Source of the DNA: Verpa conica
Lineage: Eukaryota; Ascomycota; Pezizomycetes; Pezizales; Morchellaceae
DNA length: 64,000 nt
Assembly (NCBI GenBank): GCA_033030425.1
Contig: JAUFSD010000020.1
Coordinates: 1,116,001-1,180,000, forward strand
Direction of reading: 5' to 3'
Shown here: positions 55,366-64,000 of the stretch, one piece after another
Position numbering within the stretch: the stretch's first letter is position 1
Layout: every line of letters starts with the position of its first letter
Position numbers and translations under genes: made by a program
The notes under the pieces: model-generated
The model's database searches: none
The model's input: the letters and a program-made list of their open reading frames with translations, nothing else
Told to the model about the DNA's origin: nothing

Positions 55366-58249
55366 TAATTCTAGGCATCCATGTATACTAATTTAATAAG
55401 GTACCATATGCACTAGGACCATTGCCGAGATCCTGACCTTTATGAATGCGAGTATATTATTCCAACTTCGATACGATTTCTGTGAGGGGTGTTATTTCGA
55501 CTTTAAACTAAGAATACGTTATTTTCAAGTGCCAAGAGTTTGTGCATTCTCCTCCGGCTCACCCCGCAGAGCTTCAGTCAACATTATATTATACCACTGT
55601 GTATATCCCCTAATTACCCCCTCCCACATCAAACAATCCTCTCTACTCTCGGTCGTGATATGTTTTTTTTTGTTTTAATCATTAATTGGTCGCGATATGG
55701 ACTCTAACCCCCCACAGCTTCACCGTTTAGTACACCCCTCACCTGGTCCCGACATGGTCTCCTGTTTCCCGACTACAATCCACCCCACACAGAAATTCCG
55801 CTTACTCGCCCTATACACACCATCCCGCCATACGTATAACTTCTGACATGTTCTCGACATCCCTTTACATCTTGCACCGCACGTATTGCTTTTCTACTGC
55901 AGCACCTGGCCTACGGTATGTAAACCCTCGTATCTAATCCACCTCCTCATGCCCCTTCAACCAGTATCTTCCTACTCCTAGCAGTCCGAATTAATGTATA
56001 GCGTAGATATATCTAAGAAAACACACTGTCCGATACAATCATCCCATCAGCATTCTATTGAGGCATAGATAGGTTGCGGCCGGTCTGCTAAATCCTGCTC
56101 GACATTACAATGTACGTCTCACTGGAGCACAAAGTTTACTTTTGCTAATCTGGTCTGTAATCCAGTAATCTTTCTCCAGTACAGAAATCTACCAGGATGA
56201 AGTTAAACTACAAAACCATAGGGTTATTAGGAAGACGGTCGGTGTATTCTATAGAAATACTCGAAATCAATTTCACCGAGTCAGCCAGTACCGTATACGG
56301 TGTGTGCAAATAATCAAATTCTTTCCATATATTGATAGCCAACTCACACCCGATTAGCATAAAGACACTTTCAACTCTGCTTCCCGTTCTTCGTTGTATT
56401 TCCTCTTACTCTTGCGTTACGAAATCAGACATATAAGGAACAAATTACTAGCTAGCAGAGATCTTAAATATGCCAGAGTACCCACGATATGGCCACCAAT
56501 AAGTGCCTATCTACGCTCCTGACTCATACTATTTCAGACTCTTCATGGATACTTGCGTTTGGTATTTGGCCGGTAATTAATTATTGTCTGATATTTGATT
56601 TTTGGCCTATTTCTGATGTTTGGCCACTATCGCTAATACAAACCATTGTGAGGTTCAGTGTTCCTAACGGAGTAGTCCGTCCTTCCTAAGTCTAAGGCCG
56701 GATGCCCTATAACTCTGTATTCAGTCCTGTCCTGTACTAACGCCCTAGGGCTAAAAGAATAAGGACTGGGGACTACATGGGCCCTATAGGCCGCTAAGAT
56801 AGTAGGGTTAGGGTTTTTTTTATTTGATAGTAATATTGGACTTTATTGTCGTCTTTTTTTGTAGAATTTACATATTTTGTGTTGGAAAGTGTAGCAAGAA
56901 CAACTCGGCATGGATTATAGGGTCCTATGGCCACCGTAGTCCGGGACAAGTTAACTCCCGACGGACAATAATTAACAGGTCATCCCGTCCTGGGTCGCGG
57001 TGGGGCCCCGGACGATTGGGAACTCTTGTGAGGTTAGCTTGAGGAGAAGGATTTAAAAGGTCCAAAGGGAATAGCCATGGGGAAAAATGTAACAGACAGG
57101 TCCTGTAGTATAGATTAACCCAGTATTAGAAGGTCCTATTCCGAATTTATCATTTTTTATTTAGCAAACACAACAGGGAGTAGCGATTGAAGCAAGCCAA
57201 AGTTAGGGAGTAGTTTATAACTCAAACTTTCTAAATCTTCGGGTCATCCTCGCCGAATATAGAAATAAAACATATCCCGGTGATGGAAGAAAAGATGAGC
57301 TAGCTGTCGATCTACAAATGCCATTAAAGGACTAACTCACAAGCCAGCTTTGCTAGACTAATTACGGATTTAGACTGTTAATTTCAACAATATTTGTAGT
57401 AGGTTACTCCTACCTAGTTCTACATCTATATACAATCTTATAAGCACTACGGAAAGCATCAACGCCGGGGAAAATCTTCCACCACCTCCACAATTCCACT
57501 TTCAAAACACTCTATACTCGAGCCTACAGCAAAATATAGTTAAAACATGTTCAGGGCACTGTCCTGAAACTAGTCTCGAGTACCGCCAAGAATTCCGACC
57601 ATCATCTTCCAACATTGCTTCCATTGAGGACTGCACGGAGAAAGGTCGAGAAAAATCTAGCAATACATATACAACGATGAACTGCACCGGTAATTCCCCC
57701 AACTATCAGCTTCCTCCCACAATCCATCAACTCACGAACTATCTACTAGCCTGCATTCACAAGGTCCTACTCCCAGGAAAATTCCCTAATATATTCACAA
57801 TTTGCCAATACTATTAAATCCTACATAAACTTCTTACTCAATCTATAAGTGGCTTGCTAGCTTTTACTCTATTGCTGTTGAGAAATCGCCGTGGCTCATC
57901 ACGGAGTTAGTTGCGTATAATGAAGAAACCAACGACAATTCTGCACTCCAGTCGGGCACACTTGCTTATCTACGTATACGGGAAAGAGAATATAAAATAC
58001 ATAAGCATGTTCGCTAGTATTTGATGAAGATCGAAAAGGCAAGACTAAGGGTTAGAGCGGCAGTGAGGGTCTTGATTGTGGTGGATTGGGTGATGATGGA
58101 TCTGTTAAAGGGAAGCCGAGCGATAACACCCGGACGCAAGGGGTCAAGGAATCAAAGGAGTCAAAGGAGTCAAACATATTGCTTCTCGACTAGAATTTGA
58201 TAGGGTAGAAGCTACGAACTTGTAGCGCTTGATGATTTTTTACCGCACT
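55366..58249. other. Gene-poor interval
   Basis: No supported gene. The telomere-like TAGGGTTAGGGTTTT is at 56803-56817. A short GGAGTCAAA tandem sits at 58141-58170. The rest is AT-rich, with one pyrimidine-rich stretch (55560-55930). Confidence 0.4.
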
Positions 58250-58830
58250 CCCCTCTGCCGAATGATTAGGGCGAACAGATACTGACGACCTACCGTGCGG
58301 TTCGGTTGACCGCAAGATTAGCGCGATCAGATAATGGCTGTCTGCCGATGCTATCCCTGCGGCTGGGCTAACCGCAAGATTAGCAATCAGATACAGGCGG
58401 TCTGCCAATGCTATCGCTGCGGTCAGATTAACCGCAAGATTATCGCGATCAGATACTGACAATCTACCATGCGGCCGGGTTGATCGCAAGATTAGCCCAA
58501 TCAGATCCTGATGATCTACCAATGCTATCGCTGCGGTCAGGTTGACCGCAAGATTAGTGCGATCAGATAATGGCTGTCTCCCGATGCTATCCCTGCGGCC
58601 GGGTTGACCGCAACATTAGCACAATCAGGTACCGGTAGTCTGCTGGTGCTATCCCTGCGGCTGGGCTGACCGCAAGATTAGCGCGGTCAGGTACTGGCGA
58701 TCTACATACCAATGCTATCCCTGCGGTCGGGCTGACCGCAAGATTAGCACAATCAGATACAAGCGGTCTGCCGATGCTACCTCTGCGGCTGAGTTCACCG
58801 CATGATTGGCGTAGTCAAGTACTTTGGGGT
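58250..58830. repeat. Minisatellite, unit about 60 bp, about nine copies
   Basis: Recurring blocks TGACCGCAAGATTAG, CGATCAGATA, GTCTGCC and AATGCTATCCCTGCGG, with unit spacing of 52-66 bp (the ACCGCAAGATTA anchor is near 58310, 58371, 58431, 58484, 58545, 58607, 58669, 58735 and 58797). Copies are diverged. The array ends about 155 bp before the ATG at 58986. Confidence 0.85.
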
Positions 58831-58940
58831 GGGGGCCTGACGATAGGTGGCTGTGGTGGCACTGATTTTATATGGGAAATACAGCCACTACCCTCAGTTG
58901 AGTGCTTGAGTCGTACAGACACCCTACACAATCATGACCG
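58828..58940 (+). repeat. Dispersed repeat R1, partial copy
   Basis: GACGATAGGTGGCTGTGGTGGCACTGATTTTATATGGGAAATACAG matches the R1 blocks at 35227 and (inverted) 17105. It abuts the minisatellite and sits in the promoter of the gene at 58986. Confidence 0.5.
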
Positions 58941-58985
58941 GGGTACACTATTGTAACGGCACCTCTTCAAAGAAACAAACCAATA

Positions 58986-60203
58986 ATGAGAAATTCCCTC
59001 TCTGTCGCAGTAATCGCTGTGTTTGCTCTTCATGCCGGCTCATCTCCCACTCCCGCCGGCCCTGGAGACTTCTCCCGCAGCAGTAGCCTTGACATAACAA
59101 CATCTCCCGCAGCCGCAAACACCATAGCTACCACCTCCACATCGCCCGTAACCAGCTGGAACATTTTCTGGGCCCTCCTTGCACTCTCACTCGCAGTCAT
59201 CACTCACCCACTCGGCACCACCGGCAGCCTCAACCCAAAACACCGGCTCTCCATCCGCACAAACCCCCTCATAACCCTCCTCGACGCTGTATACCTCCTC
59301 TATGAGCTTTACCACCACTACCGCACCTATGTCTCCCCCACTGGAAAGAAGCCCAGCCTCAAAGGTACCACTGCATCGGTAGTCGCAAACCGCCTCTCAC
59401 AAACCACAGAACCCACATCCACAGCCTTCCGTGACCTCCGTGTACGGTCAATACTCTCATTATTCTGCATCCTCCAATACACAAAACTCTGCGGCTATAC
59501 CGGCATCCCACTCGCACTCACTATCGCAACGGTACTTTTCGCATCATGGGCCATTCTAGAAATAACCTTTTTCGCCGCCGCCGCTACGAAGCCCCAGAGA
59601 ACCCCGCACCCTGAAAGGTTAGAAAATACCCCACAGCTCCCGCAGGGTATATACCTATGGGCTGTGCTCCTCCAGGCAGTCGCTACACTACTACTTATAC
59701 TACACCCACGATCCGGGCAGCCGGACCATCTGGGTGCTATTTGGAGATTCTACGTGTGGGTGGCATTGACCGGACCCATGGGTTGGGTAGTGCAGGTTAG
59801 CGAGCGGTGGTCTGGAGCCATAGCTGGGTTGATACTAGGTGATAGTCCGGGGTTTCTTAGGACTGCTTTTGGTTTCCCGCTATTTTTAATTTTGGTGCTA
59901 CCAGTGCTGTTAATTGCGACGCCGGTGTTTACGTATATAGCCATTGTGACATTGGGCCCGGTTCTTCTCGGGGGTGTGGTGCTGTGTTTTTCGGTGATTA
60001 GGGGGTGGGCGGTGGTCAAGGCGGGGTATCGACAGCCATTGTATACGGGGAGGATGTTGTGGAAGGCGGTGGTGGGGGTTGATGTGGTGGGGGTGGCGAG
60101 GGTGACGGCGGTGTGGTGGGTGTTGGGTGTTGGGGTGTATTGTGCGGTGGGGTATGATCCGGTGGGGACGGGGAAGGCAGGGTGGACTGAGGCATTGCCT
60201 TGA
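58986..60203 (+). CDS. Multipass membrane protein, unknown function (405 aa)
   Basis: An intronless frame with ATG at 58986 in a good AATAATG context. Residues 1-20 (MRNSLSVAVIAVFALHAGSS) look like a cleavable signal peptide. A Thr/Ser/Pro-rich luminal stretch (20-58) follows. Hydrophobic helices lie near 60-78, 150-165, 172-200, 225-242, 255-275, 290-325, 325-345 and 365-390. The family is not recognised. The organisation (signal peptide, STP-rich segment, then helices) is common in fungal plasma-membrane proteins. The codon bias is striking: C-rich third positions in the first half, and G-rich (GTG, GGG) in the second. Promoter sequence is largely repeat-derived. Confidence 0.7.
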   Translation: MRNSLSVAVIAVFALHAGSSPTPAGPGDFSRSSSLDITTSPAAANTIATTSTSPVTSWNIFWALLALSLAVITHPLGTTGSLNPKHRLSIRTNPLITLLDAVYLLYELYHHYRTYVSPTGKKPSLKGTTASVVANRLSQTTEPTSTAFRDLRVRSILSLFCILQYTKLCGYTGIPLALTIATVLFASWAILEITFFAAAATKPQRTPHPERLENTPQLPQGIYLWAVLLQAVATLLLILHPRSGQPDHLGAIWRFYVWVALTGPMGWVVQVSERWSGAIAGLILGDSPGFLRTAFGFPLFLILVLPVLLIATPVFTYIAIVTLGPVLLGGVVLCFSVIRGWAVVKAGYRQPLYTGRMLWKAVVGVDVVGVARVTAVWWVLGVGVYCAVGYDPVGTGKAGWTEALP

Positions 60204-61965
60204 TTGGGGCGATGATACTACCCACTCTCCACTATCAAGGGGTTTTAGTTGGAATACCGTAGGTTTGTAGGGTAAAGCAACTTATGGTAAATAAGAGATA
60301 CACTGGTATAATATCCCTCCTGCTCTGGATATACACTGGTATTAATCAACCTAAAATCCTCTACATGTGTACCCTTATCCCAATTATACACTACCGGATA
60401 ATCGAAATAAAAAGATCAGTTCCTACAAGTAACACCAAGCGCGGGTGTACTACCTGAGACAAGTAAGCCGCAGTGATACTTGATTTAACGGAATGGTACT
60501 ATCTACTCTATATAATCACACTCTCTTAAATCAGTCATTCATAAGTTGGATTGTTTGTATAACCGGCGGGTGAATAGCTTATGCTCCAGATATACTTGCT
60601 TCCACAGTTTTCCGTTCTCTTTCTTACGCTCTCTATAATCTCTTATGGAATCACCTATTGTACATACTTCCTAATATGGATAGCTGATGGGGGATCATGA
60701 ACATAAGTCACGTGCCTCTTTATTTGCAATGGTTAAGGTCTGGGCAGGCACCCCACCCCCATATAAGGGTTAGGGTTCCTTTATTGAAGCATATACCGAT
60801 ATATATCTCCATCTCTTTTAGACAACCGAATCAACACCTTTTACTACACCACCGAACACGGCAAAGTTGAGCGACATCCGGCGATTCCTCCAGATAGTTT
60901 ACTTGAGAGTTATACGAAGCCGTGGCGGGCATGGAGTATTTAGGTCGCAAGCTGCCTTAATTTAAGTCAACCCATTTCAACTTCTTCTAAGTCTTGTTCG
61001 GTAAAGCCTTAGCAACAATCACAATTATTACTTCCATTCCGTACAACCCACAACCATCTACACTACAAAGACGCCGAGCAGATAATTTTCTCTTTTCTAA
61101 TAATATGATTATACCATGGTTTACTCCAGGCTAAGGAGAATTTACATGCGCTGTGAGATAAATTAAACCAAGAACTCAGGGCTAGGGTTGCGCCTCTGGG
61201 CTGGGCTACGTGATAGGCCGGCCGTTGCACCGGGTAGATAAAGCATACTTAATTAGATAGTTAATAGTCTTATATAAGCCGTGCGGGACATCTACAGAGA
61301 TCTAATATTATTCCTCCCTCCTCATACAAACGAGTTAATATACATTGGTTCGAAACAAGAGCTACGTAACAACGCCAAAGCCACCATACAATTTTACAAT
61401 AGAGGTAACTCAGTGACTACTCACTAGACTTGATAAAATGCTACTATGATCACCATCCGTATCGTACATTGATTCTAGATCCTCTGCGTCTATCCACCGC
61501 TGCTGCTTTCTGTATATGGCAGCACGATCATTGAATTCATAGTCTGCGGGTTAGTGTTTGTCATGGCAGACTCGGTCCCCCGAACTCCCTGGAGATCCAC
61601 ACCAAGAAAAGGCTCTGAACCACTGCACAGGGCGGGTGGTCCCGGATTTTGAGCAAAGGACAGGGGGGAAGACCGTGCACATTGTAGCCCTAATTAGAGT
61701 AAAATTGATGATATACATTGTTTGAGGACTACAGTTGAGTTTTTAAAGTACTATGGGAGGCGTATGGAAAGCTTTTTCTAGCAACTTTGATATCCTTTAC
61801 ACAATATTATAAGAGAAAAGGAAGTAAGGTAGTAATAGCTTAGGTCATAGTTTTTTACTACATACATTTTGTACCCAGAACAATAAAAATCACTTGGAAA
61901 AAAAAAAAAAGAAAAAAAAGGGGGGGTAGTAATAGCTATAACAGCTCCTTTGGGGGAGTCATCGG
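60204..61965. other. Intergenic with LTR-like repeat
   Basis: No gene. Contains the LTR-like copy C (60659-60849), a diverged telomere-like site (AGGGCTAGGG, 61188-61197) and a purine run of A and G at 61898-61926 that marks the left edge of the minisatellite. Confidence 0.45.
60659..60849 (+). repeat. LTR-like dispersed repeat, copy C
   Basis: TGTACATACTTCCTAATATG, GGATAGCTGATGG, CCATATAAGGGTTAGGGTTC, GCATATACCGATATATATCT and GACAACCGAATCAACACC match copies A and B in order. A telomere-like site lies directly after its TATA-like CATATAA. The following TTGAGCGACATCC recalls the sequence after copy B. Confidence 0.6.
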
Positions 61966-62425
61966 AAGGCCTCAGGCGCCCAGAAGGCGATCGGAGGCAC
62001 GACCGCCGGATTGATGGAAGGCCTCAGGCACCCAAAAGGTGATCGGAGGCACGACCACCGGGCTGTGGAAGGCCTCAGGCGCCCAAAAGGCGATCGGAGG
62101 CACAACCAGCGGATTGTTGGAAGGCTTCAGGCACCCAGAAGGTGATCGGAGGCACAACCACCGGGCTGTTGGAAGGCCTCAGGCATCCAGAAGATGATCA
62201 GAGACACAACCATCGGATTATCGGAAGGCTTCAGACACCCATAAGGTGATCTGAGGCACAACCATCGTGTTGTTGGAAGGCTTCAGGCACCCAGAAGGTG
62301 ATCAGAGGCCAACAACCGGATTATCCGAAGGCCTCAGGCACCCAGAAGGTGATCTGAGGTAAAATAAACGGATTATCCGAAGGCCTCAGGCACCCATAAG
62401 ATGATCGGAGGCGCAACAGGTAAGG
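61966..62425. repeat. Minisatellite, 52-bp unit, nine copies
   Basis: The unit starts GGAAGGCCTCAGGCACCCAG and continues AAGGTGATCGGAGGCAC, ACCACCGG. Starts fall at about 61966, 62016, 62067, 62119, 62171, 62223, 62275, 62326 and 62379. Copies differ at a few positions. The minus-strand frame 61972-62157 is just the repeat read through. Confidence 0.9.
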
Positions 62426-64000
62426 CACTCCATTGGAGGAAAAGGTAAAGCTAATACTATCCTATGAGATGTCCGGAGGATCGGTATTGGAAGAGAGCAA
62501 TTCTCCAAACTACTTTGAGAAAAAGCGTTAGCTTATTGGCAACTTTAGCGAGTAAAGGGGATGCAACTCACCGAGCCCCGTTTCCAATTGTCTATCATAG
62601 TATCACGATGGTGATAACTGAATACAAAAGCACCAGGAGACAAGTAACATACCCCTATAACGCTTGAGCAGACATCTAGTAGCCTTGACAAGGGCTGCAT
62701 TAGTGCCGGTAGCGATCGCTGCAAGCAAATCACACTACTAGTTTAGCTACTATTGGGTTCTGTGGTCACGGTCAGTTCTGCGTGTCGTGCTTCGAGGTAG
62801 CGGGTATGTCCCAGCTCAGGATGTCATTTTGAGGGGGGAGGGTGAATGAAAGGAATTGGGATAGAGTGGGCGACATCACGGTGGTAATATAGTAGGGGTT
62901 GAGATGATATAAGGGGCTGGGGGTATAGTCGAGGTTGGATGACTCACGCATCTCCGCGGTATTAATCCTTGGCATTTCTTGGCTACTAGGTATGCACGGG
63001 TGAAGCCGGGTATAGGCGGGTTAGTCTAAAGAAATGAGACTTCTTCGGCAAGAAGCGTAGATGTCAAGATATCCATGTCTTAGGTATTAGATTTGTTATA
63101 ATTTTACGCTCATATCTGTAATATATTTGGTGCTGAGGTATTTTTGATTTTTTATGCGGTTAGGAATCCTGCGGTTGCCCTGATCGCAACCATAGAATAT
63201 CACTCGCGTTGAACTATAGCTACCTAATTAGGTATAGCGCAGCTTTCAAGAAAGTATTTAACTCAACTTTAGGCCTTCGATGTAAAAAGCTGTTTTATTT
63301 CCCTTGGCAGCTCTCATCCTTTACCCGAGTATTTAAGTACAACAATGGCGTAGTCGTAGGGCAATCGTACTATACCTCAGCTGTTCACTAGAGGTAGTAA
63401 GTATTATTCCAATTCCAACACCCCAGGCAAAAGAAGGTGTCAGATTATCATTGACCCTACGGCCCACATTTAACCGAACCAGCGAAGACTAGGGACCCAG
63501 CAATAGCATAATATAATGTAAAATCAGTTTATCTTTAGTATTATACTTATAGGATAAGGATAAGCTCAGATGTGAAGCTATACTGACACCCATACCAATA
63601 TATTTCAGGGTTAGGGTTTCCAACCAGTGACATTCCTATTTAGAGTGCTCGTCGTGGTTGTAGTGAAACCCATAAGTTAATATTTATGTGTATATTTGTT
63701 TGCACAAAAGCTGTAAATAGATATCTTTTCTAGATGACCCCCGGATAAAGCATTTACTATTCAAATGTGACGAGAAACCCTAACCCTCGACGATATGGCA
63801 CTGACTTTCATCTTAATATACAGCTGTATTGTACTATATAGGGTTTCAAGAATCTACGATAGAAAGAGAATCTTATAGGGCCCCTTTCATGTATACTTCT
63901 GATTTCCGTTATCTGAACTAACTTAATGCCTAGTCTTATTAATATAGTACCAACAAGTGCGGGGATAATCAGGCAACCCACTACTTGATATACCACACCC
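62426..64000. other. Right-end intergenic region
   Basis: No gene supported. Two telomere-like sites (63607-63619 and, inverted, 63776-63788) and the empty-site repeat copy at 63136-63262. Confidence 0.45.
63136..63262 (+). repeat. Copy of the 53.8-kb repeat without the insertion (empty site)
   Basis: Its left part matches 53829-53916 and its right part matches 54703-54747, with no insert between them. See the element at 53917-54699. Confidence 0.65.

Noticed and set aside
58250..58830. CRISPR-like array of direct repeats
   Set aside because: Units are contiguous and diverged without unique spacers, in a eukaryotic context; it is a minisatellite.
61972..62157. Minus frame with repeated FHSPVVVPPITFWVPEA units
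   Set aside because: It is only the 52-bp minisatellite read through.

Overview
The window looks like nuclear DNA of a filamentous fungus, most likely an ascomycete. Its genes have many short introns (46-160 nt) with GTATGT/GTAAGT-type donors and CTAAC/CTAAT branch points. The protein families are typically fungal: NACHT-ankyrin receptors (NLRs), an F-box/ankyrin pair, a HeLo-like N-terminal exon, and very large beta-rich hypothetical proteins. Genes sit in long AT-rich gaps filled with decayed repeats. The 10-mer AGGGTTAGGG (the fungal telomere unit) appears as isolated single sites at least a dozen times. A Pezizomycete of the truffle kind would fit, but that is a guess from style, not from a marker gene. 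Splice models below were built by hand from reading frames, splice signals and family resemblance; none is supported by transcripts.

Layout. 1-263: tail of an unidentified gene (+). 2036-3463 (-): a fungal-type multipass membrane protein. 5119-9006 (-): an eight-exon DUF7708-NACHT-ankyrin receptor (NLR1, 1113 aa). 9.5-17 kb: gene-poor, with a GC-rich repeat island, two palindromic MITE-like units and a 1-kb TIR element with a 6-bp target duplication. 17444-21102 (+): two tandem F-box/ankyrin paralogues. 23905-31124 (-): one 14-exon gene for a 2142-aa mosaic protein. 31-39 kb: gene-poor, with an orphan HeLo-like exon and a near-perfect 55-bp-TIR MITE. 39361-39858 (-): a small charged protein. 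41987-43912 (-): an HNH-nuclease-like protein with a triplicated C-terminal motif. 46386-50338 (-): a second NACHT-ankyrin receptor (NLR2, 1149 aa). 51416-53781 (-): a divergent C-terminal kinesin-like motor fused to an unknown N-terminal region. 53.8-58.9 kb: a small element insertion, LINE RNase H debris and a minisatellite. 58986-60203 (+): another multipass membrane protein. 60.2-64 kb: an LTR-like repeat, a 52-bp minisatellite and relics.

The window appears to be an accessory, immunity-type region. It holds two STAND receptors with sensor ankyrin repeats, an orphan STAND N-terminal exon, F-box/ankyrin proteins, and repeats that could drive their turnover. The two receptors share four consecutive exons of identical length (174, 174, 25 and 579 nt), so they are paralogues. 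The most unusual gene is the kinesin-like fusion. It keeps P-loop, switch I and switch II motifs, lies head-to-tail upstream of NLR2, and shows an apparent one-base frameshift in its coiled coil.
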